Shown here: piece after piece, positions 32,764 through 40,148 of the stretch
How positions within the stretch are numbered: position 1 is the stretch's first letter
Layout of the letters: each line of letters starts with the position of its first letter
Origin: Lysobacteraceae bacterium
Lineage (GTDB): Bacteria; Pseudomonadota; Gammaproteobacteria; Xanthomonadales; Xanthomonadaceae
Reading direction: 5' to 3'
NCBI GenBank assembly: GCA_024508915.1
Contig: JANINR010000060.1
Span: 1-40,148, forward strand
Length of the DNA stretch: 40,148 bases
Position numbers and translations under genes: made by a program
The notes under the pieces: model-generated
Databases searched by the model: none
What the model saw: only the letters and a program-made list of their open reading frames with translations
Told to the model about the DNA's origin: nothing

Positions 32764-35700
32764 ATGCCCAGCGCGCCCGACTTCCGCCTGTACCACTCGA
32801 ACGCGCTGGAAGTGCTGGCCGGGCTGCTGGCGGACGAGTTGCGCACGCCGGCGCCGGGGCAGCCCCTGCTGGCGCCCGACACCGTCCTGATCCCGCAGGT
32901 GGCGATGCGGCGCTGGCTGCAGGCGACCATGGCCGAGCGCCACGGCATCGCCGCCAACCTGGAGTTCCTGACGCCGGGCGAGTTCGTCGCGCGCGCGCTG
33001 GCGGCCAATGCCACGGCAGGTGCCGGCGACACGGGCGAGGCGCTGGATGCCGCGAGCCTGCGCTGGCACCTGTACGCCGCGCTGGGCGACCCGGGCCTGC
33101 GTGCGCGGACGGCGCTGGCGCAGCTGGCGGGATATCTCGACGAAGACGATGGCGGGCTCAAGGCCTGGACGCTCGCCGGCGAACTGGCGGGCGTGTTCGA
33201 GAAGTACCAGGCTTGGCGCCGCGACTGGCTGCTGCGCTGGGAGGGCGGCGCCGATCCGGACGATCCGCAGGCGATCCTGTGGCGCGCCGTCGCCGCGGGC
33301 CGCGACCATCGCGCGCGGCGCATCCAGGACTACCTCGCACGGTTCGGCGGCGATGCGGCTGCGCTGCCCGCCGGGCTGCCGCCGCGGCTGTTCGCGTTCG
33401 CCACGCTCAACGTGTCGCCCGACGTGCTGCGGGTGATGGCTACGCAGGCGCGCGCGGGCACGCTGCATTTCTACCTGCCGACGCCGACGAGGGAATACTG
33501 GGGCGACCTGCAATCGCTCGGCGCGCACCTGCGTGCGGGCACCGACCCCTTCGGCGAGCCGTCGGCCGAGAATCCGCTGCTGCGCGACTGGGGCGCGGCC
33601 GGCCGCGACTTCATGGCGCTGCTGGGCAGCTACGAGGTCGTGCATCCGTCGGGCGAGATCGCCGCCTATGCCGACCCCGAAGCCGCGCCTGGCAAGACGC
33701 TCGCGGAAGGCGGCCTGCGCGACAGCCTGCTGCGGCGGATGCAGGGCGACCTGTTCCATCGGCGCGCCGCGCCGTCCGGCGCGCTGCGCGCCGGGGTCGA
33801 CGCGACCGACCCGAGCCTGCAGTTCCACGCCTGCCACACGCGGCTGCGCGAACTCGAAGTGCTGCACGACCGGCTGCGCGCGCTGCTCGAGCCGGATTCC
33901 CCTGAGGGCCGGCGCTTCGATCCGCCGCTGCAGCCGCGCGAGATCGCGGTGCTCGCGCCGGACATCGATCCCTACGTGCCCTACCTCGATGCGGTGTTCG
34001 GCGGCGCCGGCCGCGGCGATGGTGGCGCCCGCCAGGCGATCCCGTGGGCGATGGCCGACGCCAGCCCGCTCGCCGGCGAGCCGCTGGCCGCTGCCTTCCT
34101 GCAGCTGCTTGCCCTGCCGGTGTCGCGCTTCGGCCTGGAGGAGATCCTCGATCTGCTGGCGAGCCCCCCGCTGGCGGATGCCGCCGGACTGGACGCGGGC
34201 GCGTTCGAGCGCCTGCACGGCTGGCTGCGCGCGGCCGGCGCGCGCTGGGGCATCGATGCGGCGCATCGCGCGCGCCTGGGCGCGCCACAGGACGACGCCT
34301 ACACCTGGCAGTTCGCGCTTGACCGGCTGCTGCTCGGCCACGCCAGCGGCGCCGAGGCCGCGATCGAAGGCGACGACGCGCTGGTGGTGCCGTGGACCGA
34401 ACTCGAGGGCAGCGCGCTCGACGCGCTGGGTGCGTTGCTGCGGTTGCTGCGCGTACTCGCGCGCCACCAGCGCATGCTGGGCGAAGCGATGCCGCCGGCG
34501 CGCTGGCGCGAACGCCTGCTGGAACTGCTCGACGCGCTGCTGCCGCGCCCGCCGGCGACGAAAAGCGCCGAACGCGCGCTCGAGCGCCTGCGCGTGCTGG
34601 TCGACGCCTTCGCCGCGGACGCCGCACGCGCCGGCTTCGACGCGCCGGTGCCGGCCGAAGTGGTGCGCGCGCACTTCGCGCAGGTGCTGGGCGAGGCCGA
34701 CACGCGCGCGCCGCTGCTCACCGGCGGCGTCAGCTTCGCGCGCATGGTGCCGATGCGGCTGCTGCCGTTCCGCGCGATCTGCCTGCTCGGCATGAACGAC
34801 GGCGAATTCCCGCGCCGCGATCCGGCCGCCGGCCTCAACCGCCTCACCGCCGAGCTCGGCACGGACAAGCGCCGGCACGGCGACCGCTCGACGCGCGAGG
34901 ACGACCGTTACCTGTTCCTGCAGCTGTTCTCCTCGGCGCAGGACGTGTTCCATGTGAGCTGGATCGGCGCCGACCCGCGCGACGGCAGTGCGCGCGAGCC
35001 GTCGGCCGTGGTGTCGGAGCTGCTGGCGGCGGCCGCGGCCTACCACGCGGAGCCGAAGGCGGAGGCGCCCGACCCCGCCACGCTCGTCCTGCGGCATCCG
35101 CTGCAGCCGTTCGCGCCGGCCGCGTTCGGCAGCGGGGATCCGCGCCACTTCAGCTATCGCGCGCACTGGCATCCGGCGGCCGGCCGCCTGGCGGGTGCAC
35201 GTACGCCGCTGCCGCCGTGGATCGAGGCCGCGACGGCGCTGGCGCCGCCGCCGGAAGCGGAAACCGAACTGTCGCTCGACGCGCTGCGGCGCTTCCTGCT
35301 GGCCCCGGCGGAGCAATTCCTGCGCCAGCGGCTGGGGTTGCGCCTGCCCGAGGTGGACGAGGTCGGAGACGACATCGAACCGCTGCAGGCGCCCGGCCGC
35401 GGCCTGGCGCGCAGCCAGCTGCAGCGCGCGGTGTTCGAAGCGCTGCTCGCTGGCCGCGGCGCCGACGCGATGCTGCCGGAGCTGCGCGCGCGCGGCTTGC
35501 TGCCATCGGGCGCGCTCGGCCGGCGCGCGCTGGCCCAGGTGGTCCAGGAAGTGCGGCCGTACGCGGACGGCTTCGCCGCCTGGCGAGGCGAGGCCGATGC
35601 ATCGCCACGCACGATTCCGCTCGAGGTCGACATCGACGGCCTGCGCCTGCACGGCCGCATCGCCGATGCGTGGCCGGCCGGCGTCGCGCGGCTGCGCTTC

Positions 35701-36207
35701 GGCGCGCCGAACGGGCCGTCGGTGCTGCGCAGCGGCCTCGACTGGCTGTTCGCGAGCGCGGCCGGGGAGTCGCTGCCGTTCTTCGACTTCCACGAGATCA
35801 AGGGGCATGGCGTCGGGCCGCACGCGCGGCCGCCGCTCGACGCGGGGCAGGCGCGCGATGCGCTGCGCGTGCTGCTCGCGTTGCGGGCGAAGGGGTTGCG
35901 CGAGCCGCTGCCGTTCGCGCCGCGCAGCGCGTGGCTGTACTACAGCGCGGCGACGCCGGACGCCGGGCTCAAGGCAGCGCGCCAGCAGTGGCAGGGCGGC
36001 GATCGCGGGTGGGCGGAAGGCGGCGAGCCCGCGTGGGCGCTGGCGTTGCGCGCGCGCGATCCGTTCGCTTCCCGCGAGGCCTTGCGCGAGTTCGCCGCGA
36101 CGGCGACGGCCGTGTTCGGCGCCGTCGCGGCCGGACAGTCGCTCGTGCCGGAAACGGATGACGCCGCCATCGCGGCCGCGCCGTTGTCGGGGGACGAGGA
36201 CGAATGA
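32764..36207 (+). CDS. recC: Exodeoxyribonuclease V subunit gamma (RecC)
   Basis: Chi-recognising scaffold subunit of RecBCD. The 1147-residue protein (E. coli 1122) from ATG 32764 starts MPSAPDFRLYHSNALEVLAGLLADEL and carries family segments such as VAMRRWLQATMAERHGIAANLEF (in part), SVDVLRVMATQ-like NVSPDVLRVMATQ, FHACHTRLRELEVLHDRLRALL, IPWAMAD, and LLPFRAICLLGMNDGEFPRRDPAAGLN. It has no Walker motifs of its own, as expected. A -10-like CATCAT ends 7 bp before the ATG and no Shine-Dalgarno sequence is seen. The stop overlaps recB by four bases. Confidence 0.95.
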   Translation: MPSAPDFRLYHSNALEVLAGLLADELRTPAPGQPLLAPDTVLIPQVAMRRWLQATMAERHGIAANLEFLTPGEFVARALAANATAGAGDTGEALDAASLRWHLYAALGDPGLRARTALAQLAGYLDEDDGGLKAWTLAGELAGVFEKYQAWRRDWLLRWEGGADPDDPQAILWRAVAAGRDHRARRIQDYLARFGGDAAALPAGLPPRLFAFATLNVSPDVLRVMATQARAGTLHFYLPTPTREYWGDLQSLGAHLRAGTDPFGEPSAENPLLRDWGAAGRDFMALLGSYEVVHPSGEIAAYADPEAAPGKTLAEGGLRDSLLRRMQGDLFHRRAAPSGALRAGVDATDPSLQFHACHTRLRELEVLHDRLRALLEPDSPEGRRFDPPLQPREIAVLAPDIDPYVPYLDAVFGGAGRGDGGARQAIPWAMADASPLAGEPLAAAFLQLLALPVSRFGLEEILDLLASPPLADAAGLDAGAFERLHGWLRAAGARWGIDAAHRARLGAPQDDAYTWQFALDRLLLGHASGAEAAIEGDDALVVPWTELEGSALDALGALLRLLRVLARHQRMLGEAMPPARWRERLLELLDALLPRPPATKSAERALERLRVLVDAFAADAARAGFDAPVPAEVVRAHFAQVLGEADTRAPLLTGGVSFARMVPMRLLPFRAICLLGMNDGEFPRRDPAAGLNRLTAELGTDKRRHGDRSTREDDRYLFLQLFSSAQDVFHVSWIGADPRDGSAREPSAVVSELLAAAAAYHAEPKAEAPDPATLVLRHPLQPFAPAAFGSGDPRHFSYRAHWHPAAGRLAGARTPLPPWIEAATALAPPPEAETELSLDALRRFLLAPAEQFLRQRLGLRLPEVDEVGDDIEPLQAPGRGLARSQLQRAVFEALLAGRGADAMLPELRARGLLPSGALGRRALAQVVQEVRPYADGFAAWRGEADASPRTIPLEVDIDGLRLHGRIADAWPAGVARLRFGAPNGPSVLRSGLDWLFASAAGESLPFFDFHEIKGHGVGPHARPPLDAGQARDALRVLLALRAKGLREPLPFAPRSAWLYYSAATPDAGLKAARQQWQGGDRGWAEGGEPAWALALRARDPFASREALREFAATATAVFGAVAAGQSLVPETDDAAIAAAPLSGDEDE

Positions 36208-39200
36208 GCGCCGCCGCCGCCCGCGATCCCTACCTGGCACTGCCGCTCGACGGCGTGCGCCTGATCGAGGCCTCCGCCGGCACCGGCAAGACCTTCACCC
36301 TCGCCACGCTGGTGACGCGGCTGGTGGTCGAGCGCGGCCTGCGCGTTGGCCAGGTGCTGGCGGTGACGTTCACCGAAGCGGCGACGCAGGAGCTGCGCAA
36401 GCGCGTCCGCGAGCGCCTGCTGCTCGCGCTCGAGTTGCTCGACGCGCCCGAAGCCGACGGCGAGGACGCGGAGCGCGCCCTCACCCGCGAGATCCTGCGC
36501 GCGCACCGCGACCGCAGCGGCGAAAGCGACACCGCGCTGCGGCGGCGGCTGCGACAGGCGGCGATGGACGTCGACATCGCCGCGATCTTCACCATCCACG
36601 GCTTCTGCGCGCGCGTGCTGCGCGAGCACGCGCTGGAGAGCGGGCAGGGCTTCGATCCGCCGGAACTGCTGGCGAACGATCGCGACCTGCGCGCGGAACT
36701 GGCCGCCGACCTGTGGCGCGCGCACGCCACCGACGATACCGGCGCCGAGGACCTGGCCGCGCTGTGGAGCGGCGGGCCCGATGCGCTCGCCGCCGACCTG
36801 CGCGCGCTGCTGCGCGAGCCCGAATTGGTGCCGGCGGCGGCCGCGCCGCTGCCGCCCGATCCGGTGCCGCAGCTGCTCGCCGCGGGCCACGCGCTGGCCG
36901 AGGGCTTCCGCGCGCATGGCAACGACTTCCTCGCCGCGCTGCTCGACGCACTGGAACGCAAGGTCCTGCACGGCGGCAGCTACAAGGCCGACTGGCTGCA
37001 GGCGCTGTGGACGCAGCTGTCGCACTGGTGCGACGCCGGCGACTATCGCGCGGCGCTGGACGAGCGCCTGGCGAAGCTGACCGGCCAGGTTCTGCGCGAA
37101 AAGACCAACAAGGCGCATGCCGGCAAGACGCCCGAGTCGCCGCTGTGCGACCTGATCGAGGCCTGGCTCGATGCGATGCGGGCCTGCGATGCGTTCCGGG
37201 CGCAGCGCCGCATCGCCCTGCTGCACCACGTGCGCGACGACGCGCGCGCGCGGCTCGCCGAGCTCAAGCGCACGCGGCGCGTGCAGACCTACGACGACCT
37301 GATCGACGACGTCGCCGCCGCGCTCGAGGGGCCGCGCGGCGACGCGCTGGCGCGCGACCTGCGCGCGCAGTACGCGGTCGCGCTGGTCGACGAGTTCCAG
37401 GACACGGACGCGCGGCAGTGGAAGATCTTCGACCGTGTGTTCGGCAACGGCAGCGACGCCCCGGCGCTGTTCCTCATCGGCGATCCCAAGCAGGCGATCT
37501 ACGGCTTCCGCGGCGGCGACGTGCACACGTACCTCGCGGCGCAGGAGACTGCAGACAAGGCGCCAACGCTGGGGCACAACTTCCGCTCGCGGCCGTCGCT
37601 GCTCGCCGCGATCGGGGCGCTGTATGCGCAGGCCGGCGACGAGGCCTTCGGCGATCCACGCATCCGGTTTTTCACGGTCGAGCCCGGTGGCCACCGCAAC
37701 GACGATGATTTCCTGCGCGACGGCCGCGCCGCGCCCGCGCTCGTGGCCTGGCAGGCGCCCGCGCCGCCGCCGAACGACAAGGGCGAACGGAAGCCCTGGA
37801 GCGCCGAGGAGTCGCGCGCGCTGTGCACCCGCGCCTGCGTCGCCGCGATCCACGCGGTGCTGTCCGCGGGGCGCGCCGGCACCGCGACCATCGACGGGGC
37901 GACGGTGCAGCCGGGCGACATCGCGGTGCTGGTACGCACGCACCGCGAGGCGACGCGCATGCAGCAGGCGCTGGCCGCGGTCGGCATCCCTGCCGTCGCG
38001 GCCGGCAAGCAGAGCCTGTTCGCGACGGCCGAAGCGCGCGAGCTGCACGCCGTGCTGCTGGCGCTGCTGCAGAGCGGCGACGACGGCCGCCTGCGCGCGG
38101 CGCTGTCCACGGTGCTGGTCGGCGAAGACGCCGCCGCCATCGATGCGCTCGATGACGGCGCCCACGACTGGCAGCACCGCGCGCTGGCCTGGCGCGAGCG
38201 CCTGCTGCGCGGCGGCCCGCTGGCCCTGGTCGGCGAACTGTGCGCCGCGAGCGGCCCGCGCCTGCTCGGGCTGCTCGACGGCGAGCGTCGCGTCGGCAAC
38301 TACCTGCAGCTCGCCGAAGCGCTGCAGGAAGCGCAGGCGAACGCGCTCGGCCTGCAGGGCCTGGTCGACTGGCTCGGCCAGCGCATCGCGCGCGCCGATC
38401 CGGATGACGAGACGCAACTGCTCCGACTCGAGTCCGACGCGCATCGCGTGCAGATCGTCACCCTGCACAAGAGCAAGGGCCTCGAGTACCCGCTCGTGTT
38501 CCTGCCGTTCGCCGGCATCGGCGCGAAGGAGCCGACGCCCGGCCGCCTGTGCATCGCCCACGGCGAAGGCGGCGGACGGCGCCTGCACTGGCAGGTCGCC
38601 CGCGACGACGCGGAATGGAAGGACGCCCGGGACGGCTGGAAGGTCGAGCAGCGCGCCGAGGACGCACGCCTGCTGTACGTCGGCATGACCCGCGCGCGGC
38701 ACGCGCTGTGGACCGCGACCGGCCCGTTCTTTCGCCACGAGCACGCCGCGCTGTGGCCGATGCTGCGCGACCCGGATGCGCTCGCGGGCACGCCGGGCAT
38801 CGTGCTCGACGCCGCCGAGCCGCCGGCGTCGCTGCCGCGGCTGCCGCCCGAAACCGATGCCGAAGTGCCGCCGCCGCGGGTCGCGAAGCGCGTGCTGTCG
38901 AGCGACTGGTGGGTGCACAGCTTTTCCGGGCTCTCGCGCGCGGAGCCGGGCACCGACGCCTCGACCGCGGCCACGCTGCCGGTGCCGGGCGGGCGCGACG
39001 AGCCCGCCGCGACGGACACGGAGGCTGTCGCCGCCGATGCCGGTACCGACGCCGGCGGCGGCGACTTCGACCGGCGCTTCGCCGGAACCCGCTTCGGCGT
39101 CGCCCTGCACGCCGCGCTCGAGCACGCCGACTTCGCCGCGTGGCGCGACTGGCTACCCGGCGATGCCGCGCCCGCCGGCGAAGCGGACACCATCGCGAAG

Positions 39201-39854
39201 GCGCTGTGCGCCGAAGGCTTCCCCGCCGACGCGCTCGACGACGGCATCGCGCTGGTCACGCGCCTGGTCGGGAACACCCTGCGCGTCGTCCTGCCCGAAG
39301 GCGTGCCGCTCTGCCGCGTACCCGCCGACGAGCGCCGCCCCGAAATCGAATTCCAGTTCGCGCTGCGCCCGACGCGCATCGACGCCCTGCTCGAGCTGCT
39401 GCACCGCCACGACATCGTGCGCGAGCGCCACGGCTTCGGTTTCATCCAGCGCCTCGAAGGCCTGATGACCGGCCTCATCGACCTCACCTACCGCCACGAC
39501 GGTCGCTGGTACGTGCTCGACTACAAGTCCAACCGCCTGCCGCGCTACGACGCCGGCGCGCTGCAGGACGCGATGCGCCACAGCGAGTACGACCTGCAGG
39601 CGCTGATCTACACGCTCGCGCTGCACCGCTGGCTGCGCTTCCGGCTGGGCGATGCCGCGACCGGCGGCGGCTACGACGGGCGCGGTTACGACTACGGGCG
39701 CGACTTCGGCGGCATCCGCTACGTGTTCAGCCGCGGCATCGCGCTCGACGCGCCCGCGGATCCGGGTGGCGCGGCGCAAGGTGTGTACGCGCAGCGGTTC
39801 GAGCCCGAGCTGGTTTACGCGCTCGATGCGCTGTTCGCGGGGGAGGGCGCATGA
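36204..39854 (+). CDS. recB: Exodeoxyribonuclease V subunit beta (RecB)
   Basis: Superfamily-1 3'-5' helicase and nuclease subunit of RecBCD, which resects double-strand breaks and loads RecA. The 1216-residue protein (E. coli 1180) has Walker A ASAGTGKT (23-30), VTFTEAATQELRKRVR, ALVDEFQDTD (motif II), IGDPKQAIYGFRGGD (motif III), VTLHKSKGLEYPLVF (motif V) and LLYVGMTRARHAL (motif VI). The C-terminal nuclease domain shows GLIDLTYRHDGRWYVLDYKSN at about 1090-1110 with the active-site D and DYK. It starts as ATGA with recC and ends as ATGA with recD. Confidence 0.96.
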   Translation: MSAAAARDPYLALPLDGVRLIEASAGTGKTFTLATLVTRLVVERGLRVGQVLAVTFTEAATQELRKRVRERLLLALELLDAPEADGEDAERALTREILRAHRDRSGESDTALRRRLRQAAMDVDIAAIFTIHGFCARVLREHALESGQGFDPPELLANDRDLRAELAADLWRAHATDDTGAEDLAALWSGGPDALAADLRALLREPELVPAAAAPLPPDPVPQLLAAGHALAEGFRAHGNDFLAALLDALERKVLHGGSYKADWLQALWTQLSHWCDAGDYRAALDERLAKLTGQVLREKTNKAHAGKTPESPLCDLIEAWLDAMRACDAFRAQRRIALLHHVRDDARARLAELKRTRRVQTYDDLIDDVAAALEGPRGDALARDLRAQYAVALVDEFQDTDARQWKIFDRVFGNGSDAPALFLIGDPKQAIYGFRGGDVHTYLAAQETADKAPTLGHNFRSRPSLLAAIGALYAQAGDEAFGDPRIRFFTVEPGGHRNDDDFLRDGRAAPALVAWQAPAPPPNDKGERKPWSAEESRALCTRACVAAIHAVLSAGRAGTATIDGATVQPGDIAVLVRTHREATRMQQALAAVGIPAVAAGKQSLFATAEARELHAVLLALLQSGDDGRLRAALSTVLVGEDAAAIDALDDGAHDWQHRALAWRERLLRGGPLALVGELCAASGPRLLGLLDGERRVGNYLQLAEALQEAQANALGLQGLVDWLGQRIARADPDDETQLLRLESDAHRVQIVTLHKSKGLEYPLVFLPFAGIGAKEPTPGRLCIAHGEGGGRRLHWQVARDDAEWKDARDGWKVEQRAEDARLLYVGMTRARHALWTATGPFFRHEHAALWPMLRDPDALAGTPGIVLDAAEPPASLPRLPPETDAEVPPPRVAKRVLSSDWWVHSFSGLSRAEPGTDASTAATLPVPGGRDEPAATDTEAVAADAGTDAGGGDFDRRFAGTRFGVALHAALEHADFAAWRDWLPGDAAPAGEADTIAKALCAEGFPADALDDGIALVTRLVGNTLRVVLPEGVPLCRVPADERRPEIEFQFALRPTRIDALLELLHRHDIVRERHGFGFIQRLEGLMTGLIDLTYRHDGRWYVLDYKSNRLPRYDAGALQDAMRHSEYDLQALIYTLALHRWLRFRLGDAATGGGYDGRGYDYGRDFGGIRYVFSRGIALDAPADPGGAAQGVYAQRFEPELVYALDALFAGEGA

Positions 39855-40148
39855 GCGACGGACCGATCGCCAGCATGCCGATCGGCGCGAGCGCCCCGCC
39901 GTCGCTGCTCGACGCGCTGTGGCGCAGCGGCGCATTGTGCACGATCGACCACGCGCTGGCGCAGAGCCTCAAGCGGCTGGACCCGGCCACGCCCGACGCC
40001 GTGCTCGCCGCCGCCGCGCTGGCTTCGCTCGCGGTCGCGCGCGGACACGCCGGCTTCGATCTCGCCGCGCCGCGCACGCTGGTCGACGACGCCGGCGACA
40101 TCGCCTGGCCGGACGCCGAAGCCTGGCAACGCGCGCTCGCCGACTCGC
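39851..40148 (+). CDS. recD: Exodeoxyribonuclease V subunit alpha (RecD), 5' part only
   Basis: The first 99 codons of the third RecBCD subunit, running off the right edge. It begins MSDGPIASMPIGASAPPSLLDAL and continues WRSGALCTIDHALAQSLKRLDPATPDAVLAAAALASLAVARGHAGFDL (in part), the usual RecD N-terminal domain. The helicase domain is outside the window. The ATG overlaps the recB stop by four bases, and the recCBD order is standard. Confidence 0.9.
   Translation, partial: MSDGPIASMPIGASAPPSLLDALWRSGALCTIDHALAQSLKRLDPATPDAVLAAAALASLAVARGHAGFDLAAPRTLVDDAGDIAWPDAEAWQRALADS

Noticed and set aside
35940-39125. A 1061-codon open frame on the minus strand across recB
   Set aside because: It mirrors recB, which carries all helicase and nuclease motifs; the antisense product is Arg/Gln/His-rich and patternless.

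Overview
The window is a GC-rich (by eye roughly 70%) gammaproteobacterial chromosome segment spanning the replication origin. The order tonB-exbB-exbD1-exbD2-pdxJ, dnaA starting [14 protein letters not shown], and a phhA/Lrp divergon all point to the family Lysobacteraceae (Xanthomonadaceae), most like Lysobacter or Luteimonas. This placement rests on gene order and protein sequence recalled from the family, not on a search.

Region 1 (1-10108) is the oriC neighbourhood. mnmE (cut by the left edge), yidC, rnpA and rpmH read leftward; dnaA, dnaN, recF and gyrB read rightward. The dnaA-dnaN gap holds an inverted pair of DnaA boxes next to a locally AT-rich stretch and is the likely origin. Three parS-like 16-mers (one perfect, two 15/16) lie within 1.15 kb from the end of dnaN to the end of recF. 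Two of them are inside the recF coding sequence, where they encode the tetrapeptide FHVE.

Region 2 (10109-14906) is the cell-envelope and iron-uptake block: an M48 lipoprotein metalloprotease, a periplasmic TPR protein, then tonB, exbB and two exbD paralogues, closed by a strong intrinsic terminator. Region 3 (14907-25456) holds housekeeping and accessory core genes: pdxJ translationally coupled to a 51-residue membrane protein, a cardiolipin synthase, a PA0069-type radical SAM protein, an SLC13-type permease, a soluble histidine kinase with a receiver-only partner, fructose-1,6-bisphosphatase, a small unrecognised protein, phenylalanine 4-hydroxylase divergent from an Lrp/AsnC regulator, and a rhomboid protease.

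Region 4 (25457-40148) holds rlmI, a small unrecognised protein, rmuC, the whole retrograde phospholipid transport operon mlaFEDCBA (minus strand), and the divergent recC-recB-recD operon (recD cut by the right edge).

Most genes are ordinary single-copy core genes and I see no insertion sequence, prophage, CRISPR array, tRNA or rRNA. The most notable signals are the parS cluster embedded in recF, a repeated -10-like hexamer placed 6-8 bp before start codons (candidate leaderless mRNAs), a MlaA with no lipobox cysteine, the small gene coupled to pdxJ, the palindromic phhA/lrp control region, and the absence of yidD between rnpA and yidC.
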